Assembly: GCA_030426085.1 (NCBI GenBank)
Contig: JAUHYW010000040.1
Span: 21,281-85,280, forward strand
Direction of reading: 5' to 3'
Source: a bacterium
GTDB lineage: Bacteria > Myxococcota_A > Bradymonadia > UBA7976 > UBA1532
Length of the DNA: 64,000 bases
Shown: piece by piece, positions 8,855-18,356 of the stretch
How positions within the stretch are numbered: the stretch's first letter is position 1
Layout of the letters: every line of letters begins with the position of its first letter
Position numbers and translations under genes: made by a program
The notes under the pieces: model-generated
The model's database searches: none
Told to the model about the DNA's origin: nothing
The model's input: only the letters and a program-made list of their open reading frames with translations

Positions 8855-11800
8855 TCAGTGATCGGCGGCTGGGATGACCGGCAGAGTGATCCGGGCGGCG
8901 CGGTTCTCCCGGTCGATGGTGGGGTGCTGGCGATCGCCCGTGCGACGGCTCACCTCGGCGGTGACGAACGCCCGCAGCGCGTCGATCGTGATGTCTCCAT
9001 CGCTGGCCGGGTCGGCCCCCCCGGCGAACCCGTCGAGCAGGGCCTCGGTGAACGCCCCGTTCTCCAAGGCATCCAGCTCCCACGAGGCCTCCGCGCCCCG
9101 CGACGACGAGAAGACGACCGCCCCCCGGCCCCGGCGCAGGTCGCGGTCGACGAAGCGGTCCCGCCGGTCGCCGACTTCCGCCGCCGCCGCCACCGGGCGG
9201 ATCAGCCGCGCGCCGCCCGGCAGCACCCGGGCCCGCATCTGCCCTCGGGCCTCCGGCGCGGGCGCGACGACCGCCTCGTCGGGGTACAGCTCGCCCGACT
9301 GGCAGGTGTCGAGCAGCAGCAGGCGCCGCCGGGCGGGGGTGGCGTCGAGCAGGGCCTCGATGCGTTCGAAGGGCGGCGCCTGCTCGACGGCGGCCAGGCG
9401 GGTGTCGTGGGTCAGGTAGCGATAGACGCCGTCCCGATCGTAGAGCCCGTGGCCGCTGACGAAGATGATCACCGTGTCGCCCGGCGCGGCGTCGGCCAGC
9501 AGCCCGTCGGCCTCGGCGAAGGCGGCGGCGCCGACCGCCTCGTCGACCCAGGCCCGGGCGATGACCTCGGCGAACGCGTCGGCCGGGGTCCGGCGCAGGC
9601 GGGCGACCAGATCGAGGGCGTCCTGATGGGCGAAGCGCAGATCGCGGATGGCCGGGTCGGCGTAGCGCGAGACCCCGAAGGCCACCACGAACAGCCGGGG
9701 CGGGCGCGGGTCGTGATGCACAGCGTAGGCGACGGCTCGGGGCGACCAGCGCCCGGCGGCGTCGGCCACGTCGACCTCGATCCGGTTGCGCCCGTCGGTC
9801 AGCGGCGCCCGGGCGTCGAAGCGATCCACCGCGCCGCCCAGCGGGCCGTCAGCCACCGGTGTGCCGTCCACCCGCAGGCGCCAGCGACTCAGCCCGGCGG
9901 CGGCGCGGGCCGTGCCCCGGATCGCGGCGACGCCCCCCGTCACCGTCGGCGGGGCGAGGTCGACCCGAGGCAGCGCCATCAGCGGCGGCGCGGGGCGCGC
10001 GCCGTGGCGTTGTCGGCGGCGCGCGACCCGCCGCTCGAGGTCGACCCGCAGCACCTCGTCCCCCAGGCCGAAGCGGCGGGCGATGCGATCGGGGCGGTTG
10101 CGCAGCAGCGCGACGCGGTCGAGCCCCAGCCGCCGAGGACCGACGACCGCCGCCGCCAGCCGGTCGCCCCGGGTCGACGCGGCGAAGTCGCCGGTGTCGT
10201 CGGCGATCAGCCACTCGCCGTCGGCGTCGTCGAGCAGCATCAGGTGGCCCGCGTCCCGCTCGACCCGGATGTGGTCGGTGCACAGCGCGACCCGCCCCCG
10301 CCCGATCCACAGCGCCGTCGCCGGGCAGCCCTCGTGTACCGCCGCCAGCGCCAGGCCGTCGGGGCCCACGGCGTAGACCCGCCGGTGGCCGTCCCAGGCG
10401 CCGATGTGCAGTCGGTGACGGCCGCCTTCGGGATCGGGCGCGAACCGCGCGGCGGCGACCGACCGGCGGGGGCCCTCGGCGCGATCGAGCAGCGCCCCGG
10501 TCGCGGCGTCGAACAGCAGCAGCGAGGCCGTGGCGTCGACGGCCGCCCGCCGGGTGGCGGCCACGACCAGCCGATCACCGTCGGGGGTGAAGAGCAGCCG
10601 CTGAGGCACGAGGTCGGGGGGCATCGCGGCGGCGTGGGGCGCCCCGTCGCGCCAGATGGTGAGCTGCATCCCGCCGGCTCCGGCGCGGACGGCGGCGACC
10701 GAGCGGGCCACGGCGGCGACCCGGAAGTAGGGGGCGCCGGCCATGTCGCCCGCGGCGGGTGTCAGGTGATCCACCGCGCCGGTGCGGGCGTCGACCCGGA
10801 TGAGCCCTTGCATCGTCGACACCACGACCCGGCCGTTCTCGTCGAGCGCCGGCGGGGTGAACTGGAGGCTGGGCGACGGCAGCCGGTGGGTGGCCACCGG
10901 CTGCCCGGCCCGCCAGCGGCGCACGGTCTGCCGGCCGGTGCTGACCCAGGTCCCGTCGGGCAGTTCGAAGAGGCCGTCGACCCCGCCGGTGGGCAGGTCG
11001 GCGCCGCCCGTGCGGAAGCGGGCTCCGGCGGCGTGGGCTTCGACTCGCGTCTTGCGGCGGCCGCCGGGCTGCCAGCGGGTGATCGCGCCATCGGCGTGCC
11101 CGGTGACCGGGCCCTCGGCGGTCCACAGCACCGCGGTCGCCGGGCTCTCGATCCGGAAGCCGTCCAGCCGCCGCAGGCGGTGCAGATCCCAGCCGACCAG
11201 CTCGCCCCCGGCCTGGGCCACGAGGAGGCGCAGCCCGGTGGCGTCGACCGCGAGCCTCTGCCATGGGGCGGAGGTCGACGGCAGCGGCGGGGGGGCTGGC
11301 CCGAGGGTCGGGACGAGCGTGGTGCGCCACTCGCCCAGCCGCTCGACCGCGACCGCCGCCCCGTCGGGCGTGGGGCGCAGGCTGCGCACGGGCCAGGGGT
11401 GCGCGCCGCCGCCGCCGGGGTCTTCGATCGTGCCCATCGGGCGCCCGTCGGTGGCCGCGTACCGCCGCACCCGGCCGTCGGCGGCGCCGGTCAGCAGCAC
11501 CCTGGCGGTCGAGACCACGGCGGTCGCCGCGACGGGGTGGGGCAGGCGCCGGGGTGAGCCGCCGTCGTGATCGAGCAGGCGCACCCCGGCGCCGTGGGCC
11601 GCGGCCACCCGGCGGTCATCGACCGTCAGAGCCACGATGGCCCGGGGGTCCGACGGCGGGCGCCAGATCGGCTGGCCGATGGTGGCCCAGCCCGGCCAGA
11701 GCTGCCACGGGCTCTCGGCGTGCGCGCGGCCGAAGAAGGCGGGCAGGCCCGACGGGGTGTCATCCGCGGGATGGCTCGGAGGTGACACAACGGCGTGGGC

Positions 11801-13030
11801 CCCACCCCGGTCGTAGCGCCAGATGGCGCCATCGGTCGTGCCCGTATACAAGGCGGGGTCGGTGGGGTGCCATGCCAGCGCGGTCGCCGGAGGCAGCGGC
11901 AGGGATGCCAGCGATGGCACACCCGATGGCTCCACCGGAGGACGGGAGATGTGCGGCGGGTGCGCGTCGAGGGCCAGCGCCAGGGTGACGCCATCCGGGC
12001 TCCAGGCGGTCGCGTGGGGCGGGCCGGGCAGCGGGATGGTTCGGGGCTCGGCAGCGGGCGCGTAGAACGGGATCCACGACAGGCGGGCGGGCGGCGCCAG
12101 ACCACTCCAGGCCGCCAGCCAGCGGCCGTCGGGGCTGAACGACAGGCCCACGACGGGGTGGGGGAGCTCGATCCGCTGCTCGACCCGACGGGTGGCCGCG
12201 CGCCAGACGCGGGCCGTCGGGCCGCCGTCCGCGGCCGCGATGAAGCGGCCGGTGGGATCGATGCCGACGGCGGTGAGCGGCGCGGCCGAGGCCCCGAGCC
12301 GGCCCGAGGGCTGCCCCGTCGCCCGGTCGAACAGCATCAGCGCGCCCGACAAGCAGCCCGCGAGCCACCGTCCGTCGGGCGCGATCTGGGGGCAGCCCAT
12401 GCGCGCGCCGCCCCGAGCGCGGCGCAGCGCGAGCTCGATGGCCGGCGGCATCGGCGGCGGGCGGCGCCCCTCGGCGGTGAGGTGGTGGTCCAGCAGGCGA
12501 TCGGGCGTCAGCGCGTCGGGCCACGCGGCCAGCTCGGCGATCGGACCGGCGGCCGGGCCGATCCCCAGCGCGCCGCCGGGTGGGATCACGAACGGCGCGC
12601 GGTGCCGGGCGTCCCGCAGGCGCCCGTCGACGTAGAGCTCGAGGCGGCCTCGGGCGCCGTCGAGCACCGCGGCGATGGCGGATCCGGGGCCGGATGCGGA
12701 GAGGCGGTCGGGGCCCGCGATGAGCCGGATCCCGCCGTCGCCCCCGCGATCGAGGGTCAGCCACGGGTCGTCGGCGGGCCAGCTCACGAGGCGGCCTGTC
12801 GCGCCGGTCCGCACCGACACGGTGAAGCGGGGGCTGTCGAGCGTGAGCGGCATCGAGGTCGCCGGCCAGACGTCGACGAGCCCGGCGCGATAGAGCGTGG
12901 GCCCGTCGGCGGCGATGGCGGGCCGGGGCGCGCGGGCGCCGGCCGGGACTGCGCAGAGGCAGGTCAGCAGCGCCGCCGACGCGGCGAGGCATGATCGCTT
13001 CGTCCACCGCGAAGCCCCGTCGCCGGGCAT
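8855..13030 (-). CDS. Exported LamG-WD40-caspase-like protein
   Basis: 1391 residues. The start at 13030 is chosen because GGAG lies 7 nt upstream and the product then begins with a signal peptide (basic start, then AASAALLTCLCAVPAGARA); the upstream extension in frame lacks these. Residues of about 50-190 resemble a concanavalin/LamG-like domain. Residues of about 200-1000 are a WD40/beta-propeller region with repeated D-G-R-W-L-A and S-P-D-G blades. The C-terminus is a caspase-like (C14) protease domain with SGHG (catalytic His near residue 1194) and DTCQSGE (catalytic Cys near 1242). Both catalytic motifs are intact. The gene follows the kinase-ATPase-TPR gene by 192 bp on the same strand, so the two are probably co-transcribed. 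An exported caspase acts outside the cytoplasm, which is unlike the usual bacterial metacaspases of immune systems. Confidence 0.85.
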   Translation of the reverse strand: MPGDGASRWTKRSCLAASAALLTCLCAVPAGARAPRPAIAADGPTLYRAGLVDVWPATSMPLTLDSPRFTVSVRTGATGRLVSWPADDPWLTLDRGGDGGIRLIAGPDRLSASGPGSAIAAVLDGARGRLELYVDGRLRDARHRAPFVIPPGGALGIGPAAGPIAELAAWPDALTPDRLLDHHLTAEGRRPPPMPPAIELALRRARGGARMGCPQIAPDGRWLAGCLSGALMLFDRATGQPSGRLGASAAPLTAVGIDPTGRFIAAADGGPTARVWRAATRRVEQRIELPHPVVGLSFSPDGRWLAAWSGLAPPARLSWIPFYAPAAEPRTIPLPGPPHATAWSPDGVTLALALDAHPPHISRPPVEPSGVPSLASLPLPPATALAWHPTDPALYTGTTDGAIWRYDRGGAHAVVSPPSHPADDTPSGLPAFFGRAHAESPWQLWPGWATIGQPIWRPPSDPRAIVALTVDDRRVAAAHGAGVRLLDHDGGSPRRLPHPVAATAVVSTARVLLTGAADGRVRRYAATDGRPMGTIEDPGGGGAHPWPVRSLRPTPDGAAVAVERLGEWRTTLVPTLGPAPPPLPSTSAPWQRLAVDATGLRLLVAQAGGELVGWDLHRLRRLDGFRIESPATAVLWTAEGPVTGHADGAITRWQPGGRRKTRVEAHAAGARFRTGGADLPTGGVDGLFELPDGTWVSTGRQTVRRWRAGQPVATHRLPSPSLQFTPPALDENGRVVVSTMQGLIRVDARTGAVDHLTPAAGDMAGAPYFRVAAVARSVAAVRAGAGGMQLTIWRDGAPHAAAMPPDLVPQRLLFTPDGDRLVVAATRRAAVDATASLLLFDAATGALLDRAEGPRRSVAAARFAPDPEGGRHRLHIGAWDGHRRVYAVGPDGLALAAVHEGCPATALWIGRGRVALCTDHIRVERDAGHLMLLDDADGEWLIADDTGDFAASTRGDRLAAAVVGPRRLGLDRVALLRNRPDRIARRFGLGDEVLRVDLERRVARRRQRHGARPAPPLMALPRVDLAPPTVTGGVAAIRGTARAAAGLSRWRLRVDGTPVADGPLGGAVDRFDARAPLTDGRNRIEVDVADAAGRWSPRAVAYAVHHDPRPPRLFVVAFGVSRYADPAIRDLRFAHQDALDLVARLRRTPADAFAEVIARAWVDEAVGAAAFAEADGLLADAAPGDTVIIFVSGHGLYDRDGVYRYLTHDTRLAAVEQAPPFERIEALLDATPARRRLLLLDTCQSGELYPDEAVVAPAPEARGQMRARVLPGGARLIRPVAAAAEVGDRRDRFVDRDLRRGRGAVVFSSSRGAEASWELDALENGAFTEALLDGFAGGADPASDGDITIDALRAFVTAEVSRRTGDRQHPTIDRENRAARITLPVIPAADH

Positions 13031-13034
13031 GGCG

Positions 13035-13130
13035 TCACTCCAGGCGGCCGAGCACGAAGCCGAGCGCAGAGACCCCGGCGCCCGCGTGACCCAGGGCCGG
13101 CGCGACCAGCAGGTGATCCATCGCGCCCAC
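13035..13130 (-). CDS. Possible 31-residue coupled small ORF
   Basis: In the 192-bp gap between the kinase and caspase genes, a frame beginning at GTG 13130 (or ATG 13121) has strongly GC-rich third positions and ends in TGA 4 nt before the caspase start codon. It would encode a short hydrophobic peptide beginning M-D-H-L-L-V-A-P-A. The same bases form the Shine-Dalgarno of the caspase gene, so translation of this ORF could couple the two genes. There is no independent support, and in GC-rich DNA open frames are frequent by chance. Confidence 0.2.
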   Translation of the reverse strand: MGAMDHLLVAPALGHAGAGVSALGFVLGRLE

Positions 13131-13222
13131 GTCGGCCGCGCGGTCCTCGGCGGCCAGGCCGTGCAGCGCAGCAGATCGCAGGCCGCGGTCCGGTGTCCCA
13201 TCACGCCGCCCCGCCCCTTCCG

Positions 13223-16200
13223 TCAGAGGCCCACCTCGTAGCGCAGCGCGAGCGCGTCGTCGGTGCGCCCGAGCGCTTCGAATTGATGCACCGCCAGCTC
13301 GATCGCCTGTCGGGCCCGGTCGGTCTGACCGGCGTGGTGGGCCAGGCGACCGCCCAGCCGCAGCGCGTGGGCCAGCTCGGGATCGACGACCTCCCCCGCG
13401 CTCAGCGCCGCGAGGGGGGCGGCCCGGGCGTCCCACTCGGCCCAGTCGCGGGCGGCGGCGGCGCAGCTCAGCAGGTAGGCGTGGGCCATGGCCGGCAGCG
13501 CCCGACTCCGGGCGTCGGGTCCCGCCGCCTCCTCGGCCACCGCCTCCAGCATCGGCCGGGCGTCGTGGTACTGGCCGAGGTCGAGCAGGACCAGCGCCAG
13601 ATCGAGATCGGCCACCGGGGCCTCGGCCGAGGCGGTGGCCCGCAGCAGGCGGCGGGCGGTGCGGTAGTGCTCGGCGGCCTCGTCGGGGCGGCCGTCGTGG
13701 CGCAGGCTGTCCCCGATCAGCAGCTCGACCTGGCCTTGCTGCCGCCGGGCGCCGAGCTTGCGGTACAGCTCGAGCGCCGTCCGGGCGTGGGCCCGGGTCT
13801 CGCGGGGGTTCCCGGCCCGGCGGGCCATGTCGGCGAGGTGGTGCAGCGCGTCGCCCTTCAGCCGGGGGGCGTGCAGGCCGCCGAGGCAGTGCAGGGCGGC
13901 GGTGAGCGCCTGACGGGCCTGCTCGAGCCGGCCCAGCTCGTTGAGGCTGCGGCCCGCGGCGTTGCGCACCCGGGCCGAGAGGCGGCGGTCGCCGGACTGG
14001 TCGGCGGCCCGGGTCGCGTCCTGGAGAGCCCGCAGCGCCGCCTCCGGTCGGCCGGCGGCGTCGAGCGCGCGGGCGTGGGCCAGCAGCACCCGCCCCCGCA
14101 GGTGGGGGTTGCCGCTCTGGCGGGTGGCCTCCAGGCAGCGCTCCGCCCGGCGCAGCGCCCGCCGGATCTGCCCCCGGGCGACGCAGGCGTGGCTCCAGCG
14201 CAGGCTGATCTCGACCCACGGGCGGCTGCCGAGCGGCTGGCGGATGCGGCGCAGCATGCCCGCCGCCTCGAGCAGCGTGCCCTCGGCGTCGACGTGCCCC
14301 CCCCGGTCGAGCTGGCGGTCGGCGAGGTCGAGCGCCGGGGGCAGCGCCTCTTTGTGACGCCCGGCCTCGGCGAGGTGGTGCAGCAGCCGGCCCGGATCGA
14401 CCGCCGCGTCCCGGGCGAGCACGTCGGCGCAGGCGCCGTGCCACCGGGTCCAGCGGCCGCCGTCGCGGGCCCGCTGCAAGAAGACCTCCCGCAGCATCGC
14501 GTTGCCGAAGGTCCACCGGCCGTCGGACTGGGGCCGCACGAGGCGCTCGTCGACCATGCGCCGGAACCCCTCCCGGGGGCGCTGGGTGCCGACGGCGGCG
14601 CAGGCCAGGGCCCACTCGCCGTGGGCCACGACCGGCCCGAGCACCGCGGCGAGTTCGAATGCGTGGGCCGCCTCTGGCTCGGCCCGGCGCAGGACGTGGC
14701 TCACCCGGGCGGTCCACACCGCGTGCTGGCTGCGGGGCAGGGCGTCGATCAGCTCCCGCCGGGCGAGGCGGAAGCCGTCGGGCCCGGGCACCAGGGCGCC
14801 CTGGCCGATCCAGTGGCGCATCAGCTCGACGGCGAAAAGCGGGTTGCCGTGGGTCCGCTGCACGAGCGCCGCGGTCAGCCGGGGCTCGACGGGCAACAGG
14901 GAGGTCACCAGGCCGGTGAGCTCGTCGGCGTCCAGCGGGCCGAGGGCGATGCGGTGGGTGCGCGCGTGCGCGGTCAGCCGGGCGACCATGTCCCGCTCGA
15001 GCGACCCCGGGCGCAGGGCGTCGTCGCGCACCGTGGCCACGATGAGCAGCGGCGCTGCGGGGTGGTGGTCGAGCAGGTGCAGCGCGAAGCGGATCGAGGT
15101 CCAGCCCCACTGCACGTCGTCGAGGTGCAGCACGATCGGGCGGCGGCGACTCAGCGCGATCAGGCCGCCGGCCCGGGCGGCGTCCAGCTCGGCTTCGGAC
15201 TGGATGACCAGCGCGTTGGTCACCCCGTGCACCTCGCGCTCGCGCACCAGGGAGGCGGCGAACGCCCGGCTGGCCTCGGGATCGAGCTCCTCGCCGGTCA
15301 GGGCCCGGATGCGGTCGAGGCGCTCCCGGTGGTCGAGCTCCTGCAACCGCAGGTGCTGCACCAGCGCCGGGGCCACGCCGCTGGTCTCGTCGGCCGAGGC
15401 GGCGTGGTGCACCGTGATCTGGTCGGCGACGCCCAGCTCGTGCGCTCGGCGGCAGATCCACTTGGCGAGGTGGGTCTTGCCCTGGCCGGCGGGGCCCTCG
15501 ACGAGCACCAGGCGGGTCTCGCCCGCCGCGGCCCGGGTCAGCTCGGCCCAGAGCTGGTCCCGCTCGGCCTCGCGCCCCACCGGGGCCGGGGTGCGCAGGC
15601 GCACGAGGGCCTCGCCGGCGTCGAGCAGCGGCGGAGGCGGGATGGGCGCCTGCCGGGCCCAGGTGCTCGGGATCGGCGGTCGCCCGGCCGCCGTCGGCCC
15701 GGCGGACCACGACGTGTCCTCGATGGGCAGGAAGACCGGCCCCATGACCAGCGTGCGGTTGGCGGCGCCGTAGCCCGACGGGCGGGCCAGCAGGGGTTCG
15801 GGTCTCAGCGGGCTCGGCGGGGCGGACGTCAGCGCCTTCATCTCGCCGGTCTCGACCAGCGCCATCGAGGGATCGGTCCGGGTCCACTCGGAGCGCAGGT
15901 CGGCGAGGTCGAGGCGGCCCATCTCGGCGGTCTCGAGCAGCCCGACCGTCTCCCGCAGGGCCGGATCGGCGTCGGATCCCAGGGCGGCGAGCAGCTCCCG
16001 GGCGTCGGCGGTCTCTTCGACGGCGAGGCGGGTATCGGCCGAGTCGGTGATCTCGGCGGGCGGGTCCACCTCGGCGGTCATGTCGGCCGCTCCCAGCGGC
16101 GGCTGGGGCGCCGGCTGCTCGGTCGAGCCGCCCGCGTCGAGGGTCGGTTCGAAGGGCAGGTCGTCGCTGAAGAGGGCCTCGGGGGGCTCGACGAAGGTGT

Positions 16201-17284
16201 CGATGGCGGCGAAGGCGGCCGAGGGCGTGGGGGCCGGGTCGAACGCCAGCGGCGGAGGCATCGACGAGTACGGGGTCCGGCGCAGCGAGTGGCCGTCGAA
16301 GGCGTCGGGCTCGCCGTCCACCGTCTCGGCGAACTGCGGATCGCGGTTGAGGCTGGTGTCGCCCGAGATCCACTCCACCGAGCCCATCGCCTCGGCGATG
16401 CTCTCGAAGCTGTCGGTGGCGTCAGGCGAGACGGCGGTCGGGTCGCCGGGCAGGGCGAGCAGGGCCACCGCGGCGTCGGCGGCGAAGCGGAAGCGCTCGG
16501 CGGGATCCCGGGCCAGCAGCCGGGTCAGCCACGGGTGGAAGCCGGCCGGCAGCGCCATGCGGGCGTCCGGCGGCGGCAGCGGCTCGGTGACGTGGGCCAT
16601 CATCAGCGGCAGCGGCCCCGGATCGCCGGCGCCGTGGGGTACGTGCCCGCAGACCAGCTCGTAGGCCAGGCAGCCGAGGGCGTAGAGGTCGGTCCACGGC
16701 CCGAAGTCACGCCACTGGCTGTGGATCTGCTCCGGCGCCATGTAGCCCGGGGTGCCGAAGACCTGATGGTCGCGGAAGGACTGCCGGGTGGCGCTGCTGA
16801 ACGCGAGGCCGAAGTCGGTGAGCACCGGGCCCCGCTCGGCGAGCAGCACGTTGTCCGGCTTGAGGTCGAGGTGGATGACCGCGTGGGCGTGGGCGTGGGC
16901 CAGCGCGTCGAGCAGGGTCAGCAGCGTCGCCCGCAGCACCGGCCACTCGTAGACCGTCGCCACGTCGAGCGAACCCCCGCCGAGCCACTCCATCGCCAGC
17001 CACGAGGCCCGGACCGGCAGCCGCCCCTGGCTGGCCCGGGACAGCGCCGGGTCGACCTCGCCGTAATCGAAGATGCGGGCCACCGCCGGGTGGCGGAGCT
17101 GGGCCATGGACTGCACTTCGCGGGCGAAGCGGGCCCGGAAGGCGCGCTCGTCGACCAGATCGATGGTCACGACCTTGACCGCCACCGGCATGCCCTGGGT
17201 GCGGTGGATCGCCTGCCAGACCTCGGCGGTGCCGCCGCGGGCCACCGGCGCGTGCAGATCGAATGGGCCGAGGGCGAGGGGCAT
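13223..17284 (-). CDS. Ser/Thr kinase-AAA ATPase-TPR regulatory protein
   Basis: 1353 residues. The start M-P-L-A-L-G-P-F at 17284 begins directly at the kinase fold; the upstream in-frame extension is Arg/Ser-rich and unlike protein. Residues 6-270 are a Hanks-type kinase: glycine loop near 17, VAVKV with Lys37, HLDLKPDN at 138-145, DFG at 157-159 and APE at 183-185, all intact. Residues of about 300-560 are an Ala/Pro/Asp-rich linker. A P-loop ATPase follows (Walker A GPAGQGKTH near 600, Walker B VLHLDDVQWG near 720), then TPR-like helical repeats from about 990 to the end. This is the kinase-AAA-TPR architecture common in Myxococcota, thought to couple a signal to an ATPase switch. It lies just upstream of the exported caspase gene and is divergent from the anti-sigma/sigma pair, which suggests one regulatory unit. 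Confidence 0.9.
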   Translation of the reverse strand: MPLALGPFDLHAPVARGGTAEVWQAIHRTQGMPVAVKVVTIDLVDERAFRARFAREVQSMAQLRHPAVARIFDYGEVDPALSRASQGRLPVRASWLAMEWLGGGSLDVATVYEWPVLRATLLTLLDALAHAHAHAVIHLDLKPDNVLLAERGPVLTDFGLAFSSATRQSFRDHQVFGTPGYMAPEQIHSQWRDFGPWTDLYALGCLAYELVCGHVPHGAGDPGPLPLMMAHVTEPLPPPDARMALPAGFHPWLTRLLARDPAERFRFAADAAVALLALPGDPTAVSPDATDSFESIAEAMGSVEWISGDTSLNRDPQFAETVDGEPDAFDGHSLRRTPYSSMPPPLAFDPAPTPSAAFAAIDTFVEPPEALFSDDLPFEPTLDAGGSTEQPAPQPPLGAADMTAEVDPPAEITDSADTRLAVEETADARELLAALGSDADPALRETVGLLETAEMGRLDLADLRSEWTRTDPSMALVETGEMKALTSAPPSPLRPEPLLARPSGYGAANRTLVMGPVFLPIEDTSWSAGPTAAGRPPIPSTWARQAPIPPPPLLDAGEALVRLRTPAPVGREAERDQLWAELTRAAAGETRLVLVEGPAGQGKTHLAKWICRRAHELGVADQITVHHAASADETSGVAPALVQHLRLQELDHRERLDRIRALTGEELDPEASRAFAASLVREREVHGVTNALVIQSEAELDAARAGGLIALSRRRPIVLHLDDVQWGWTSIRFALHLLDHHPAAPLLIVATVRDDALRPGSLERDMVARLTAHARTHRIALGPLDADELTGLVTSLLPVEPRLTAALVQRTHGNPLFAVELMRHWIGQGALVPGPDGFRLARRELIDALPRSQHAVWTARVSHVLRRAEPEAAHAFELAAVLGPVVAHGEWALACAAVGTQRPREGFRRMVDERLVRPQSDGRWTFGNAMLREVFLQRARDGGRWTRWHGACADVLARDAAVDPGRLLHHLAEAGRHKEALPPALDLADRQLDRGGHVDAEGTLLEAAGMLRRIRQPLGSRPWVEISLRWSHACVARGQIRRALRRAERCLEATRQSGNPHLRGRVLLAHARALDAAGRPEAALRALQDATRAADQSGDRRLSARVRNAAGRSLNELGRLEQARQALTAALHCLGGLHAPRLKGDALHHLADMARRAGNPRETRAHARTALELYRKLGARRQQGQVELLIGDSLRHDGRPDEAAEHYRTARRLLRATASAEAPVADLDLALVLLDLGQYHDARPMLEAVAEEAAGPDARSRALPAMAHAYLLSCAAAARDWAEWDARAAPLAALSAGEVVDPELAHALRLGGRLAHHAGQTDRARQAIELAVHQFEALGRTDDALALRYEVGL

Positions 17285-17528
17285 GGGCGGTCGGGGATCT
17301 TCCAGCGGCAACGGGGCGCGGGCCGCGCCGGTCACGCGTGCCCGGCGCGCTCCGAGCGGTCGAGGGGCATATTCTACAACGGTCGGGGCCGCATAGAACC
17401 CATCCGCTCGAAAAGGGCGCCGCCGGCGCCCGGTCGACCCCTCGCGAGCGGACCCGCGGACCCGGATGAGCCGCCGTCGGTGATGGGCTATGCTGCCGCG
17501 CCGCCCGCCGCCTCGATGGGAGACGACC
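17285..17528. promoter_or_regulatory. Divergent intergenic region between kinase and anti-sigma genes
   Basis: 244 bp hold the promoters of both the kinase-caspase unit (minus) and the anti-sigma/sigma pair (plus). The least GC-rich stretch is 17371-17400 (ATATTCTACAACG), which on the minus strand reads TTGTAGAATAT and could contain a -10-like TAGAAT. No convincing -35 partner is visible. The plus-strand gene has a GGGAG Shine-Dalgarno 7 nt before its ATG. Confidence 0.35.
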
Positions 17529-18356
17529 ATGAGCCAGCCCACCGACCCGGGCCCCGAAGGGCCCGACGACGCTCGCATCGACGCCATCGCGCGCGGCGCC
17601 TTCGCCCGGCGGGTCGATCCGGGCGGGGCCGGGCCACCCGACGGGGCGCCGTCCATCGATCCCGCCCGGCTGCTCGCGTGGCGCGCGGGTGCGCTCCCGC
17701 CCGAAGAGGCCGAGCGGATCGAGGCCGCGCTGGCCGACGATCCCGAGGCCCGGGCGCTGCTGCGCGAGCTGGCCGAGCCGACGCCGGCCTTCCTGCAGCA
17801 GTGGGCGATCCGCGAGTCCCGGCGGGCGATGGGGCGCACCGCGACCCGGTGGGTGGCCCCGATCGCCGGGCTGGCGCTGGCCGCGGCGGTGGTCGTCTTC
17901 GCCCTTCTGCCCGGCCGTATCGAGCCGCCGGCCTATCGCATCGATGCCGTGCGCGGGGTGCACGCCCCCATCCGCGGGGCCGAGGGCCCGGCGCCGGACC
18001 GGGCGGTGGTCGATCCCGAGAGCGTGCTGGTGCTGGCGCTGGCCCCCGACGCGCCCCGTGCGACCGCGCCACCGGCGCTGGCCTTCGCCCAGAGCCCCGA
18101 TGGCCGCCTGCGGGCCGTCGACGCCTCGGCGCTGAGCGCGGGGGAGGGGGGCGCCCTGCGCTTCGAGGCCCCGGTGGTCGACCTGTTCGGCCGGTCGTTC
18201 GGCGCTCGGACCCTGTGGATCGCGCTCGGCGGCGAGGGGGTGACGGTCGACGCGCTGCGGGCGCTGGACGGCGCGCCGCTTCACGACGCCCGAGAGGCCG
18301 TCGGCGGGGTCCGCTGGCTGGCGGTCGAGCTGATGTATCGCGAGGGCGTGCGATGA
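17529..18356 (+). CDS. Anti-sigma-factor-like single-pass membrane protein
   Basis: 275 residues. The start at 17529 follows GGGAG; the longer open frame upstream is not needed. Residues of about 45-85 match the anti-sigma domain pattern in which a short helix and L-P-P-E-E-A-E-R-I-E-A-A-L precede D-P-E-A-R-A-L-L-R-E-L. The zinc-binding H-x3-C-x2-C motif of classical members is absent. One transmembrane helix lies at about residues 108-130, so the rest would be periplasmic. The stop overlaps the sigma factor start as ATGA. It probably sequesters the downstream sigma factor at the membrane. The order anti-sigma then sigma is less usual than the reverse. Confidence 0.65.
   Translation: MSQPTDPGPEGPDDARIDAIARGAFARRVDPGGAGPPDGAPSIDPARLLAWRAGALPPEEAERIEAALADDPEARALLRELAEPTPAFLQQWAIRESRRAMGRTATRWVAPIAGLALAAAVVVFALLPGRIEPPAYRIDAVRGVHAPIRGAEGPAPDRAVVDPESVLVLALAPDAPRATAPPALAFAQSPDGRLRAVDASALSAGEGGALRFEAPVVDLFGRSFGARTLWIALGGEGVTVDALRALDGAPLHDAREAVGGVRWLAVELMYREGVR

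Noticed and set aside
13193..17350. The upstream two thirds of a 1930-codon plus-strand frame ending in the sigma factor
   Set aside because: Antisense to the kinase gene. Only its last 210 codons, from 18353, are the real sigma factor.
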